Origin: Afipia massiliensis
GTDB taxonomy: Bacteria > Pseudomonadota > Alphaproteobacteria > Rhizobiales > Xanthobacteraceae
Assembly: GCF_014203115.1 (NCBI RefSeq)
Contig: NZ_JACHIJ010000003.1
Location: 124,001-188,000 of the forward strand
Direction of reading: 5' to 3'
Length of the DNA stretch: 64,000 bases
Below, piece after piece: positions 16,582-26,583 of the stretch. The first letter of the stretch is position 1; every line of letters starts with the position of its first letter. The notes beneath the pieces were generated by a model, which saw nothing but the letters and a program-made list of their open reading frames with translations, ran no database searches and was not told the origin of the DNA. The position numbers and the translations under genes were made by a program.

Positions 16582-17367
16582 ATGGGCCGCATCCGCAAAC
16601 TTCTGATTCCCGGCGTCGACAAGCAGTTGCTGGTCAGGGACGCGACAAAGCTGTTGCCCGAGCTATCGCGCCGCCGCTTCATCGCGGGCGGCGCCAGCCT
16701 CGGCGCGCTGACGCTGCTGACCGGCTGCGATGTCACCGACAGCTTTTCGGCTGAATCGATGCTGACGCAAATCTCGAAATTCAACGACGCGGTGCAGGCC
16801 GCGATGTTCAATCCGAACACGCTGGCGCCGACCTTCCCGGAAAGCGCGATCACGCGGCCGTTCCCGTTCAACGGCTATTACGCGCTGGAGGATGCGCCGA
16901 AGATCGACGGCAGCACCTGGAAGCTCGAGGTGCGCGGCCTGGTCGAGAACAAGAAGTCCTGGACGCTCGATGAACTTTACAAGCTGCCGCAGGAAAACCA
17001 GATCACGCGGCACATCTGCGTCGAGGGCTGGAGCGCGATCGGAAGCTGGACCGGGGTGCGGCTCAGTCATTTCCTGCAACTGGTCGGCGCAGACACGAAG
17101 GCAAAGTACGTCTGGTTCAATTGCGCCGATGTGGACGGCTACAATTCACCCCTGGACATGCCGAGCGCGCTGCATCCGCAGACCCAGATGACGTTCCGCT
17201 TCGACAACGAAATCCTGCCGCGCGCCTATGGCTACCCGATGAAGATCCGGGTGCCGACCAAGCTCGGGTTCAAGAACCCGAAATACGTGGTCTCGCTGGA
17301 GGTCACCAACGACTACAAGGGCGGCTACTGGGAAGACCAGGGCTACAACTCGTTCAGCGGCAGCTAG
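16582..17367 (+). CDS. Tat-exported molybdopterin-dependent oxidoreductase (sulfite oxidase/MsrP-like fold)
   Basis: A molybdoenzyme of 261 residues. A twin-arginine signal SRRRFIAGGASLGALTLL ends at LTGC with Cys49, so it may be a Tat lipoprotein. The oxidoreductase domain shows HICVEGWSAIGSWTG, where Cys146 is the expected molybdenum ligand, and WFNCADVDGYNS. It shares the fold of sulfite oxidase and MsrP, but the substrate is unknown. GGAG precedes the ATG at 16582. The preceding cytochrome b gene supplies the likely electron partner, an arrangement parallel to MsrPQ although the cytochrome differs from MsrQ. Confidence 0.87.
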   Translation: MGRIRKLLIPGVDKQLLVRDATKLLPELSRRRFIAGGASLGALTLLTGCDVTDSFSAESMLTQISKFNDAVQAAMFNPNTLAPTFPESAITRPFPFNGYYALEDAPKIDGSTWKLEVRGLVENKKSWTLDELYKLPQENQITRHICVEGWSAIGSWTGVRLSHFLQLVGADTKAKYVWFNCADVDGYNSPLDMPSALHPQTQMTFRFDNEILPRAYGYPMKIRVPTKLGFKNPKYVVSLEVTNDYKGGYWEDQGYNSFSGS

Positions 17368-17865
17368 GGCTGCTGGGCGGGTTCATCGCAAAGCTCAACC
17401 GTCGAGCCGGTTGCAGTGTTTTGCGTCGTCCTGGCGGGTCCGGCTTCGCCGGCCTGCGCTGCGCTTGCCGGGACGACCGATAGATTTCCTCCCATTGCGC
17501 AAGGAACGCGGCTCTCAGGGAGCGTCGTTATCCAGCCGCGCTCACGACCCATGCGCAAAACGCGGGCGTGATTCGCTGCTGCCGCCAAAACAGGCATTTG
17601 CCGTACCTGCATACTATTGCCTCAAAAGCAGTCGCACCTTCACATGTTGCTGACGTAATTGTGAGCAATCTTAATGCGCGTTAACTCCTTAAAAAACAAT
17701 CAGTTAAGCGAACCGCGACATCGGGTCGCCGTGTGATGTTGTTGCAATGCACACCGGCACGATTCATGCTGAGACCTATCAGCAAGGATCGTGAATCAGG
17801 TCGCGTTAAGGGGTTGTTCCCGGCCGCTCCGGGTTTCGGCCATGCGAAAATAAGAAGGATACGAA
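17368..17865. other. Intergenic region before the RND efflux operon
   Basis: No convincing gene. A decayed palindromic repeat lies at about 17425-17487 (GTCGTCCTGGCGGGTCCGGC ... CTTGCCGGGACGACC). The stretch 17640-17710 is AT-rich and contains GTTAACTCCTTAAAAAACAA, a plausible promoter zone for the efflux genes. No regulator gene adjoins it. Confidence 0.5.
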
Positions 17866-19080
17866 ATGCCAGCGCGTCCCAACGGGATTACGTCACTCGC
17901 CCTGCTTTTTGGGGCTGCAGTCCTCCTCTCCGGCTGTAACGACCAAAGCGTCGCGTCCTCCCAGCCTCCCGAGCCGCCCGAAGTCAGCATCGTCACCGTC
18001 AAATCCGCGCCGCAGGCCATCTTCCGGGAACTTCCCGGACGCATCGCGCCGCTGCGGGTTGCTGACGTCCGTCCGCGGGTGTCCGGCATTATCGTGGAGC
18101 GCCTGTTCGAGCAGGGCAGTGAAGTGAAGGCCGGCGATCCGCTGTACCAGATCGATCCGAAACCTTTTGAAGTTGAATTGCAGGCGGCGGAAGCCGCGCT
18201 CGCCAAGGCCGAAGCCGCGATGCAGCAGGCCGCGCAGCATGCCAGCCGCATCGAAACCCTGACCAAGAGCCACACCGCTTCGCAGGCCTCCAACGAGGTC
18301 GCGATCGCGACGCTGGCGCAGGCCAAGGCGGAAGTCGCCGCCCGCACCGCCGACGTCTCGCGCGCGCGGCTCAACCTCGGCTACGCCACGATCCGCGCGC
18401 CGATCTCCGGCATCATCGGCGCGGCGTTGCTCAGCGAAGGCGTGCTGGTCGTGCAGAACGAAGCCAATGCGCTGGCGACAATCCAGCAGCTCAATTCGGT
18501 CTACGCCGACTTCACCCAGTCGGTGAACGATCTCAACCGGCTGCGCCGCGATTTCGAGCGCGGCGATCTCGACCGCGTTTCGGAAGACGCCGTCAAGGTT
18601 CGCCTCGTGCTCGACGACAACACGCCGTTTCCGCTGGCGGGCAAGCTGCTGTTCTCCGACACCAAGGTCGATGCCGGCACAGGCCAGGTCACGCTGCGCG
18701 GCGAGTTCAAGAATCCAAGCCGCGAACTTCTGCCCGGCATGTTCGTCCGCGTCATGATCGAACAGGGCCGCGACCCTGACGCCATCGTGGTGCCGCCGCA
18801 GGCGATCCAGCGCAATTCGTCCGGCGCCAGCGAAGTCTTTCTGGTGAAGGACGACAACCGCGTCGTCGCGCAGCCGGTTCGCACCGGCGGCCTTGTCGAC
18901 GGGCAGTGGTTGATCACCGAAGGACTGAAGCCCGGCCAGCGCGTGGTGGTCGAAGGCTTCCAGAAGTTCGCCGTCGGCGATGCCGTCAAGGCCAGCAACT
19001 GGCGTGTGTCCGAACAGACCGGCCAGCCGCTCGACAAGTCGGCGGCCGCAAGCGTTCCTGCTCCGTCGCAGGTGCGCTGA
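17866..19080 (+). CDS. RND efflux periplasmic adaptor (membrane fusion) subunit, AcrA/MexA type
   Basis: The adaptor links an inner-membrane RND pump to an outer-membrane channel. The 404-residue protein has a lipoprotein signal with lipobox LSGC at Cys24, a lipoyl/barrel region (GRIAPLRVADVRPRVSGII), a coiled-coil hairpin around 100-170 rich in Ala, Lys and Glu, and a C-terminal membrane-proximal domain (VVPPQAIQRNSSGASEVFLV). AAGGA precedes the ATG. The pump gene follows after 268 bases of repeat DNA. No TolC-type gene is near, so an outer channel encoded elsewhere is presumed. Confidence 0.94.
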   Translation: MPARPNGITSLALLFGAAVLLSGCNDQSVASSQPPEPPEVSIVTVKSAPQAIFRELPGRIAPLRVADVRPRVSGIIVERLFEQGSEVKAGDPLYQIDPKPFEVELQAAEAALAKAEAAMQQAAQHASRIETLTKSHTASQASNEVAIATLAQAKAEVAARTADVSRARLNLGYATIRAPISGIIGAALLSEGVLVVQNEANALATIQQLNSVYADFTQSVNDLNRLRRDFERGDLDRVSEDAVKVRLVLDDNTPFPLAGKLLFSDTKVDAGTGQVTLRGEFKNPSRELLPGMFVRVMIEQGRDPDAIVVPPQAIQRNSSGASEVFLVKDDNRVVAQPVRTGGLVDGQWLITEGLKPGQRVVVEGFQKFAVGDAVKASNWRVSEQTGQPLDKSAAASVPAPSQVR

Positions 19081-19198
19081 TCGCGATTTGAGAAAAGATA
19101 GCTGCGGCTCGCACACGTCATTGCGAGCGCAGCGGGTCCAGCTTTGCTGGATGACAGTTTGGTCGCAGCGCGGCCTGCTTGTGGGAATGCATCTTCCG

Positions 19199-19271
19199 CT
19201 CATCCCCGCGCAAGCGGGGATCCAGTTTCTTTCTTTGTCCTGGGTCCCCGCCTTCGCGGGGACGAACGGAA
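19199..19271. repeat. Dispersed palindromic repeat, family D copy 1
   Basis: Arms CATCCCCGCGCAAGCGGGGA and GTCCCCGCCTTCGCGGGGAC flank CCAGTTTCTTTCTTTGTCCTG. A similar unit is at 22563. A further partial repeat, GTCATTGCGAGCGCAGC, lies at about 19117. Together they fill the gap between the adaptor and pump genes. Confidence 0.8.
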
Positions 19272-19348
19272 ATGAAATTTCCCGCCGAAAAAACTGATGG
19301 GCGGGTGTGACGCCCTTTTTGAACTGCTTCGGACTCTAGAGGACACCC

Positions 19349-22300
19349 ATGCCCGCCTTTTTTATCGACCGCCCGATTTTCGCTTGGGTGGTTGCGCTCT
19401 TCATTTGTCTGATCGGTCTGATCTCGATTCCGTACCTGGGGATTGCGCAGTATCCGATCATCGCGCCGCCCTCGATCTCGATCTCGACCAGCTATCCGGG
19501 TTCGTCACCGGAAGAGCTGTATAACTCGACCACGCGGCTGATCGAGGAAGAGCTGAACGGCGCTTCCGGCATTCTCAATTTCGAGTCCACCAGCGATTCG
19601 CTCGGACAAGTGGAAATCATCGCCAACTTTGTTCCGGGCACCGATTCCAATCTCGCCTCCGTCGAAGTGCAGAACCGCATCAAGCGCGTCGAGGCGCGTT
19701 TGCCGCGCGCCGTGATCCAGCAGGGCATTCTGGTCGAAGAAGCCTCCAGCGCGGTACTGCAGATCATCACCCTGCAATCCACTGACGGCAGCCTCGATGA
19801 AGTCGGCCTCGGCGACTTCATGATCCGCAACGTGCTCGGCGAAGTCCGCCGCATTCCCGGCGTCGGCCGCGCCACGCTGTATTCGACCGAGCGCTCGCTG
19901 CGCATCTGGATCGATCCGGTCAAGCTGGTCGGCTACAGCCTCACCGCCGACGACGTTACCAGGGCTATTCAGGCACAGAATGCGCAGGTCGCGTCCGGCA
20001 GTGTCGGTTCGGAACCGAGCCGCAAGGACCAGTCAATCTCGGCGCTGATCCTGGTCAAGGGACAGCTCGGCTCGGCCGACGAGTTCGGCGCCATCGTGCT
20101 GCGCGCCAATCCGGACGGCTCGACCGTGCGTCTGCGTGACGTCGCGCGCATCGAGATCGGCGGCATGGGCTATCAGTTCACCACGCGCCTGAACGGCAAG
20201 CCGAGCGCCGGCCTGTCGGTTCTGCTGTCGCCGACCGGCAACGCGCTGGCGACCGCAAGCGCGGTCGAAGAGAAGATGAAGGACCTGTCGAAGTACTTCC
20301 CGTCCAACATCACCTACGACATTCCCTACAACATCACCCCGGTGGTGGAGGCGTCGATCACCAAGGTGGTGCACACGCTGCTCGAAGCGGTCGCGCTCGT
20401 GTTCGTCGTGATGTTCCTGTTTCTCCAGAACATCCGCTACACCCTGATTCCGACCATCGTCGTGCCGATCGCGCTGCTGGGCACCTGCGCGACGCTCTTT
20501 CTGTTCGGCTACTCGATCAACATGCTGACCATGTTCGGCATGGTGCTGGCGATCGGTATTCTGGTCGACGACGCCATTGTCGTAGTCGAAAACGTCGAAC
20601 GCATCATGTCCGAGGAGGGGCTCTCTCCAAAGGAAGCCACCCGCAAGGCGATGACGCAGATCACCAGCGCCATCATCGGCATCACGCTGGTGCTGATCGC
20701 GGTGTTCGTGCCGATGGCGTTCTTCCCCGGTTCCGTCGGCATCATCTACCGCCAGTTCTCGGTGACCATCGTCGCGGCGATTTCGTTCTCGGCGCTGATG
20801 GCGCTGACGCTGACGCCGGCTTTGTGCGCGACATTGCTCAAGCCGGTGAAGGCAGGACATGCCCACGCCAAGACCGGCGTGTTCGGCTGGTTCAACAACC
20901 GGCTCGACCGCGCCAAGGGCGGCTATGGCCGCGTGGTCGGCTGGTCGATCCAGCGCACCGGACGGTTGCTGATCCTTTATGCGGTGCTGCTCGGTGGCCT
21001 CGTGTTCGGCTTCTCGCGGCTGCCCGGCGGCTTCCTGCCGGTGGACGATCAGGGCTTCATCACGGTGGACGTGCAGACGCCGCCGGAATCGTCGTTCAAT
21101 CGTACGCAGGCCGCAGTGGAGAAGGTCGAGCAGTTCCTGAAGAACCGCTCGGGCGTCGATGAAGTGACGTTCCTCACCGGCTTCAGCTTTTTAGGCCAGG
21201 GCCAGAACACGGCGCAGGCCTTCGTGACGCTGAAGGACTGGTCCGAGCGTGGCCCGAACGATTCCGCCGCCGCCATCGTCGCGGACATCAACAACTCGCT
21301 GAAGTCGATCAAGGACGCCAAGGTCTCGGCGCTGCAGCCGCCGCCGATCGACAACCTCGGCAACTCGTCGGGCTTCTCCTTCCGGCTTCAGGATCGCGGC
21401 CAGAAGGGTTACGCCGCGCTGATGAAGGCGAAGGACGATCTGCTGGCGCAGGCCAAGCAGAGCCGCGTGCTGCAGAATGTCTATGCGGAAGGCCTGCCCG
21501 AAGCGCCGCAGGTGCAGCTCATCATCGACCGCGAACAGGCGGCCGCGCAGGGCGTCACCTTCGCCGACATCAACAGCACGATCTCGACCAATCTCGGCTC
21601 GGCCTATGTCAACGACTTCCCGAACCGGGGCCGCATGCAGCGCGTGATCGTGCAGGCCGACAGCATCGGCCGCATGAACGCGCAGGACATCCTGTCCTAC
21701 AACGTCAAGAACAGCCGCGGAAATCTGGTGCCGCTGTCGTCGTTCGCGGCCATCAAGTGGACCGTCGGTCCGACCCAGATCGTCGGCTTCAACTACTATC
21801 CGTCGGTGCGTATCTCGGGTGAGGCGAAGCCTGGCTTCACCTCCGGCGACGCGATTGCGGAAATGGAGCGTCTGACCGCGCAGCTGCCGCGCGGCTTCGG
21901 CTTCGAGTGGACCGGACAATCGTTGCAGGAAAAGCTGTCGGGCTCGCAGGCGCCGTTCCTGCTCGCGCTCTCGGCGCTGATCGTGTTCCTGTGTCTCGCC
22001 GCGCTCTATGAAAGCTGGACCATTCCGCTCGCGGTGCTGATGACGGTGCCGCTGGGTATTCTCGGCGCGATGGTGGCGGCGATGTCGCGCAGCCTGTCGA
22101 ACGACGTCTATTTCACCGTGGCGCTGATTACGATCATCGGCCTCGCGGCAAAGGACGCGATTCTGATTATCGAGTTCGCCAAGGATCTGCGGGCGAAAGG
22201 CACGCCGCTGATGCAGGCGACGATGGAAGCCTGCCATCTGCGCTTCCGACCGATCCTGATGACGGGTCTGGCGTTCGTCTGCGGCGTGCTGCCGATGGTG

Positions 22301-22537
22301 ATCGCCTCCGGCGCTGGCGCGAGGAGCCAGCAGGCGCTCGGCACCACGGTGATGGGCGGCATGATCGCGGTCGTGGTGCTGGCGCTGTTGATGGTGCCGG
22401 TGTTCTTCGTCGCGGTGACCAAGTTCTTCTCGAAGAACGAACGCGACGGCGAGGTCACGCCTGAGAAGGGATCGAAGCTGGACCGGCTGCGCGGCATGTT
22501 CCGCCGCTCGCGCCCGGCTCAGTCGTCGGCGTCGTAA
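19349..22537 (+). CDS. RND multidrug efflux pump, AcrB/MexB (HAE1) type
   Basis: A proton-driven inner-membrane pump of 1062 residues, standard for HAE1 transporters. Twelve membrane helices and two large periplasmic loops are evident. The N-terminus FFIDRPIFAWVVALF is characteristic. GILVDDAIVVVENVERIM contains the proton-relay Asp pair of helix 4, and LAAKDAILIIEFAKDL near the C-terminal helix 10 carries the partner Lys. AGAGGA precedes the ATG. The drug or metabolite range cannot be read from sequence. It pairs with the adaptor gene upstream. Confidence 0.96.
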   Translation: MPAFFIDRPIFAWVVALFICLIGLISIPYLGIAQYPIIAPPSISISTSYPGSSPEELYNSTTRLIEEELNGASGILNFESTSDSLGQVEIIANFVPGTDSNLASVEVQNRIKRVEARLPRAVIQQGILVEEASSAVLQIITLQSTDGSLDEVGLGDFMIRNVLGEVRRIPGVGRATLYSTERSLRIWIDPVKLVGYSLTADDVTRAIQAQNAQVASGSVGSEPSRKDQSISALILVKGQLGSADEFGAIVLRANPDGSTVRLRDVARIEIGGMGYQFTTRLNGKPSAGLSVLLSPTGNALATASAVEEKMKDLSKYFPSNITYDIPYNITPVVEASITKVVHTLLEAVALVFVVMFLFLQNIRYTLIPTIVVPIALLGTCATLFLFGYSINMLTMFGMVLAIGILVDDAIVVVENVERIMSEEGLSPKEATRKAMTQITSAIIGITLVLIAVFVPMAFFPGSVGIIYRQFSVTIVAAISFSALMALTLTPALCATLLKPVKAGHAHAKTGVFGWFNNRLDRAKGGYGRVVGWSIQRTGRLLILYAVLLGGLVFGFSRLPGGFLPVDDQGFITVDVQTPPESSFNRTQAAVEKVEQFLKNRSGVDEVTFLTGFSFLGQGQNTAQAFVTLKDWSERGPNDSAAAIVADINNSLKSIKDAKVSALQPPPIDNLGNSSGFSFRLQDRGQKGYAALMKAKDDLLAQAKQSRVLQNVYAEGLPEAPQVQLIIDREQAAAQGVTFADINSTISTNLGSAYVNDFPNRGRMQRVIVQADSIGRMNAQDILSYNVKNSRGNLVPLSSFAAIKWTVGPTQIVGFNYYPSVRISGEAKPGFTSGDAIAEMERLTAQLPRGFGFEWTGQSLQEKLSGSQAPFLLALSALIVFLCLAALYESWTIPLAVLMTVPLGILGAMVAAMSRSLSNDVYFTVALITIIGLAAKDAILIIEFAKDLRAKGTPLMQATMEACHLRFRPILMTGLAFVCGVLPMVIASGAGARSQQALGTTVMGGMIAVVVLALLMVPVFFVAVTKFFSKNERDGEVTPEKGSKLDRLRGMFRRSRPAQSSAS

Positions 22538-22562
22538 GCACTACGGAAGCGCACTGCCCCCG

Positions 22563-22686
22563 CTCATCCCCGCGAAAGCGGGGATCCAGTTCTTTGCTCT
22601 GGGTCCCCGCTTGCGCGAGGACGAACGGAAACTAAATCCAGCGCATCCTGGATTGCTTCGTCGCTAACGCTCCTCGCAATGACGGG
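22563..22686. repeat. Family D palindrome copy 2 plus a family E half-repeat
   Basis: 22563-22630 repeats the CATCCCCGCGAAAGCGGGGA / GGGTCCCCGCTTGCGCGAGG pair. 22651-22686 reads GGATTGCTTCGTCGC then GCTCCTCGCAATGACG, a unit also seen at about 41787-41822. It lies between the convergent pump and MFS genes. Confidence 0.75.
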
Positions 22687-22688
22687 CG

Positions 22689-23873
22689 TTACCCCTTCAA
22701 CGGCCTTTGAAACGCGCACAACACCGCGCCCAGCGCCAGCGCGGCCGTCGAGATCGTCAGCGCGTAGGACAGGCTCCCCATCGCGTCGGTGATGGCGCCG
22801 GTGACGAACGGGCCGAGTGTTTGGCCGATGCCGAAGGTGATGGTCAGGATGCCGATCGCTTTCGGCCACGCCTCCGGCGGATAGTTGAGGCGCGCAAAAA
22901 CGGTGGTGGCGGCCACCACCGGAAAGAACGACAGGCCGAACACGAACGCCGACGCCGCCAGCAGCATCGGCGATGTGCCGAGCAGCGCGATGAAGGTGCC
23001 CAGGCACGTAACGCCGATCATGATCGCCGTCGTCATGCCGCTTTCGCCGCGCGCCATCAGCCCGCGCCACAGCCATGGTCCCACGAACGACATCAGTCCG
23101 ATCAGGCACCAGAACCCGCTCTGCGCCGCCGCGTCTCCGCCGCCGTCGCGCACATAGGCGATCATGAAGGTCATGTAGGCGATGTAACCCGCGCCGAACA
23201 GGAAATAGCCGGCGAGATAAAACGCGATCGGGCGCAGCGCGATCGATGATGTTGCGGTCGATGTTTTGGTTGCGGGAACGTCGACGGGATTCAGCAGCAG
23301 CGGAATCATCATCAGGGCCGTCAGCACGGTCAGCACCGTCCACACGATCCACCACGAGCCGGGGCCGAAATACTGCAGCAGGAACGGCGCGGCCAGTCCC
23401 GACACGATCAGGCCGGTGCCCGGGCCGGTGTAGAACAGGCTGAGCAGCACCGCCGATTTCTCAGGTCGCGATTGCGCGATGGTCGCGGCCAGCGTGCCGC
23501 CGCCGACGAATGTCGCCGCAGCCCCAAGGCCCGAGAGCAGGCGGCCGAAACTGAAAAGAATCACGTTGCCCGACAGCGCGCAGATCCCGAGCGAAACGAC
23601 GCAGGCCAGCGCGCCGATCCATGTCGCGCGGAACAGGCCGACGCGGCGGATGAAGGATGCCGCGCCGAGCGCGCCGGCGAGATAGCCGATGGCGTTGACC
23701 GTGTTCATGAAGCCCGCGGTCGAATACGACCAGCCGAGCGAGTCGCGCATGTCGGGCAAGACCAGCGAATAGGCGAAACGGCCGATGCCGAGCCCGATGG
23801 CGGCGGCCAGCGAGATGATCAGGATCATGCGCATCGGATGCGCGAACGGGGTGGCGGACTCGGGGGATGTCAC
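22689..23873 (-). CDS. MFS transporter, YbfB/YjiJ family
   Basis: The protein has about 394 residues from a GTG start at 23873, which is preceded by GGAG; the frame is open upstream to 24005 but that part is hydrophilic and unlike the family. Twelve helices are evident, with the N-terminal GIGRFAYSLVLPDMRDSLGWS typical of YbfB/YjiJ-type permeases (for example GxGRFxYxxLLP). The substrate is unknown. It is divergent from leuB, with about 150 bases between. Confidence 0.85.
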   Translation of the reverse strand: MTSPESATPFAHPMRMILIISLAAAIGLGIGRFAYSLVLPDMRDSLGWSYSTAGFMNTVNAIGYLAGALGAASFIRRVGLFRATWIGALACVVSLGICALSGNVILFSFGRLLSGLGAAATFVGGGTLAATIAQSRPEKSAVLLSLFYTGPGTGLIVSGLAAPFLLQYFGPGSWWIVWTVLTVLTALMMIPLLLNPVDVPATKTSTATSSIALRPIAFYLAGYFLFGAGYIAYMTFMIAYVRDGGGDAAAQSGFWCLIGLMSFVGPWLWRGLMARGESGMTTAIMIGVTCLGTFIALLGTSPMLLAASAFVFGLSFFPVVAATTVFARLNYPPEAWPKAIGILTITFGIGQTLGPFVTGAITDAMGSLSYALTISTAALALGAVLCAFQRPLKG

Positions 23874-24022
23874 GGGCGGCTCCGGCAGGGGCGCCAGCTT
23901 GGCAGTTTCGGCGGTATTTGACCAATCGCGAGGCGGCAATGGTGTCTTGCCAATTCTGCAAGGGCGTTTTAGCAAGTCCGCGCACCACGCGCAGATAGTC
24001 AACAATTCAAGGCATATCGATC

Positions 24023-25135
24023 ATGGCATCGCATAAACTCCTGCTTCTTCCCGGCGACGGTATCGGCACCGAAGTGATGGCGGAGGTGAAGCGCGTCATC
24101 GACTGGCTGGGCAAGCGCGGCATTGCCAGATTCGAGACCGAGACCGGTCTGGTCGGCGGATCGAGCTACGACGCCGACAAGGTCGCGATCACCGACGCCA
24201 CCATGGCGCGGGCGCAGGCCGCGGACGCCGTGATCTTCGGCGCGGTCGGTGGTCCGAAGTGGGCGGATGTTCCTTACGAAGCGCGCCCCGAAGCGGGCCT
24301 GTTGCGGCTGCGCAAGGACATGGCGCTGTTCGCCAACCTGCGTCCCGCGATCTGCTATCCGGCGCTGGCGGAAGCCTCCAGCCTCCGGAAAGAGGTCGTC
24401 GAAGGCCTCGACATCATGATCGTGCGCGAGCTGACCGGCGGCGTGTACTTCGGCGAGCCGAAGACCATCACCGATCTCGGCAATGGCCAGAAGCGCGCCG
24501 TCGATACGCAGGTCTACGACACCTACGAAATCGAGCGCATCTCGCGCGTCGCGTTCGATCTCGCACGCAAGCGCCGCAACAAGATGACGTCGATGGAAAA
24601 GCACAACGTCATGAAGAGCGGCGTGCTCTGGAAGGAAGTCGTCACGCAGGTGCATGCGCGCGAATACAAGGACGTCGAGCTTGAGCATCAGCTGGCCGAC
24701 GCCGGCGGCATGCAGCTGGTGCGCTGGCCGAAGCAGTTCGACGTCATCGTCACCGATAACCTGTTCGGCGACATGCTCTCGGATATTGCTGCGATGCTGA
24801 CTGGTTCGCTCGGCATGCTGCCGTCGGCGTCACTGGGCGAGACCGATCCGAAGACCAAGAAGCGCAAGGCGCTGTATGAGCCGGTGCACGGTTCGGCGCC
24901 GGACATCGCCGGCAAGGGCATGGCCAATCCAATCGCGATGATCGCGTCGTTCGTGATGGCGCTGCGCTACTCGTTCGATCTTCAGAAGGAAGCCGACATG
25001 ATCGACGCGGCGATCGCCGCGACGCTGGCCAAGGGCCTTCGCACCGCCGACATCAAGTCGGACGGCGCGAAAATCATCTCGACGTCGCAGATGGGCGAGG
25101 CGATTGTCGCGGAACTGGACTCATTGGCGGGCTGA
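24023..25135 (+). CDS. leuB: 3-isopropylmalate dehydrogenase
   Basis: LeuB oxidatively decarboxylates 3-isopropylmalate to 2-oxoisocaproate in leucine synthesis, using NAD and a divalent metal. The 370-residue protein has [11 protein letters not shown] near the start, the substrate arginines in [28 protein letters not shown], and the signature [37 protein letters not shown] is also present. It is separate from leuC and leuD, which lie 6-12 kb away on the other strand. A strong terminator follows. Confidence 0.97.
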   Translation: MASHKLLLLPGDGIGTEVMAEVKRVIDWLGKRGIARFETETGLVGGSSYDADKVAITDATMARAQAADAVIFGAVGGPKWADVPYEARPEAGLLRLRKDMALFANLRPAICYPALAEASSLRKEVVEGLDIMIVRELTGGVYFGEPKTITDLGNGQKRAVDTQVYDTYEIERISRVAFDLARKRRNKMTSMEKHNVMKSGVLWKEVVTQVHAREYKDVELEHQLADAGGMQLVRWPKQFDVIVTDNLFGDMLSDIAAMLTGSLGMLPSASLGETDPKTKKRKALYEPVHGSAPDIAGKGMANPIAMIASFVMALRYSFDLQKEADMIDAAIAATLAKGLRTADIKSDGAKIISTSQMGEAIVAELDSLAG

Positions 25136-25195
25136 CACCATTTCGCCCTTTCGGGCGAAGTTCGTCGCTGTCTCGCCTTATGCAATTCGCCATAA

Positions 25196-25223
25196 AAAAT
25201 GCCCGGCTCGCGCCGGGCATTTT
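25196..25223 (+). terminator. Rho-independent terminator after leuB
   Basis: AAAATGCCCGGC and GCCGGGCATTTT form a perfect stem with a TCGC loop, followed by a T run. Confidence 0.9.
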
Positions 25224-25233
25224 CGTTGGGGCA

Positions 25234-25275
25234 TGACCCCGAAAAGTGGAAACCGGTTTTCGGATCAGGTCATGC
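25234..25275. repeat. Short dispersed palindrome
   Basis: GCATGACCCCGAAAAGTGG and the region ACCGGTTTTCGGATCAGGTC then ATGC are inverted to each other. A looser relative occurs at about 32162-32207. It lies between leuB and the small secreted protein gene. Confidence 0.55.
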
Positions 25276-25301
25276 CCGATTGAAAAACGGTCGCTGACAA
25301 A

Positions 25302-25679
25302 TCAGTAGAGCGGGAACGGGAACGGCATGCCGGTGTCCCACTGGTCGCCGAGCGGACGGCGGCTGGTGTACAGCCGGTCGATCTGCTGGCCATAGGAATA
25401 GCCGGGCGGGAAGGCGTAGTCGGTGAACTTGCGCTCGCCGGGAACAACTTCGGTGCCGGCATCGAGCCACGAGCGGCGCGTTACGTAAACGCGGGTCCGG
25501 CCACGCTGGTAGGACGAGTTGACCGCCTTGCGCGGCGGACCGTCATAGGTCGGATCGTTCTCGATGGTGCGCTTCCGGGTCTGGGCATCGGCGGCGGTTG
25601 CGCCAAGCGCGACCACTGCAACCGCAGCGCTCGCCAGCAGGAGCGCCAGAACCTTCGCGCCAGAAGACTTCAAAGCCAT
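25302..25679 (-). CDS. Small secreted hypothetical protein
   Basis: The product has 125 residues with a clear signal peptide (VLALLLASAAVAVVALGA, ending near ADAQ). The mature part is rich in Arg, Tyr, Pro and Gly with RTRVYVTRRSWLDAG and a Pro/Phe-rich tail. There are no cysteines. I do not recognise a function; similar small periplasmic proteins are frequent in Bradyrhizobium relatives. The ATG at 25679 has GAGGA upstream. Confidence 0.7.
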   Translation of the reverse strand: MALKSSGAKVLALLLASAAVAVVALGATAADAQTRKRTIENDPTYDGPPRKAVNSSYQRGRTRVYVTRRSWLDAGTEVVPGERKFTDYAFPPGYSYGQQIDRLYTSRRPLGDQWDTGMPFPFPLY

Positions 25680-25817
25680 TATATCCTCACGGGAATTCCA
25701 ATTGCGTCGCACCATACCCGCTCGGAACGGGGTGCCACAAGGACTAAAGGGCCACACTTGTTCGGCATATTGCGCGGGTCTGTCCCAAGGGGGCCGGCCA
25801 CGCGCTAATCGTCCGTT

Positions 25818-26558
25818 TTAGAGCCGGCGGGGCGGGCGCTGCGGCCGGGTATCGGTGGTTTGTGACACCGGCTCGGCAGTGCAACGCGGCGACCGCTTCA
25901 TTCGTTCCTCGAAGAAGGTCTGCGCGGCGGCGGTGGGCAGCACGCCCTTCACGCTGATGCGGTCGATCATGCAGGCCAGGGTGTGAAAATTCGGGCGCGC
26001 GCCGCTTGCTTCGCAGTACCAGCCCTTGAGATACACGGCGGTGGTGTCGAAGCGGCTGAGATAGGACACGCAGAGTTTGATCTGACCATCGGAGTTGATC
26101 TGGAAGTTCGCGGCGCGGACCGGGCCGAACCGCGTTTCGAGATCGTAGTAGGTCGTCGCTCGGCCCATGCCGGTATACGCCGTGCGCAGCAGCGGCCGCA
26201 GACTGGACATCTCCGACGAATAATCGCGGACCACCGGCGTGTCGGGACTCGACGGCATGTTGATCACGAGCGTGAAGTCGGTGTTGCGATCGTAAACCTG
26301 GCCGTATTGCAGGACATTCTGCCAGCCCCCGCTGAATCGGGCCGCGTTGGCGGTCGATGACAACCTCGTGAGTTCCGGCGCGTTGATCTGGAAAGACGCC
26401 TTGGAACTGGCGATCGACGGCTGACTGAAAAAGCTCGAGACGCGCACAACCGCGACGGCGATGAGGGCGAATGCCACGGTCCCTGCGATATAAAAGGAAT
26501 AGCGTACCGCCCTGCCGGCGTGGGTGCTGATCGACATATCATTCGGACCGAAGGACAT
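25818..26558 (-). CDS. Membrane-anchored hypothetical protein with four-Cys C-terminal domain (paralogue 1)
   Basis: A 246-residue protein with one membrane helix (about 20-44) and a periplasmic remainder. Its C-terminal part shows the order FGPV..., KLCV, LKGWYCEA, LACMIDR and SPRC, which matches the gene upstream position by position. AGGA precedes the ATG at 26558; an ATG at 26537 is also in frame. Function unknown. It lies 25 bases after the paralogue's stop and is surely co-transcribed with it. Confidence 0.72.
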   Translation of the reverse strand: MSFGPNDMSISTHAGRAVRYSFYIAGTVAFALIAVAVVRVSSFFSQPSIASSKASFQINAPELTRLSSTANAARFSGGWQNVLQYGQVYDRNTDFTLVINMPSSPDTPVVRDYSSEMSSLRPLLRTAYTGMGRATTYYDLETRFGPVRAANFQINSDGQIKLCVSYLSRFDTTAVYLKGWYCEASGARPNFHTLACMIDRISVKGVLPTAAAQTFFEERMKRSPRCTAEPVSQTTDTRPQRPPRRL

Positions 26559-26583
26559 TTTCAAATTCCTGTCGTTGATCGTC

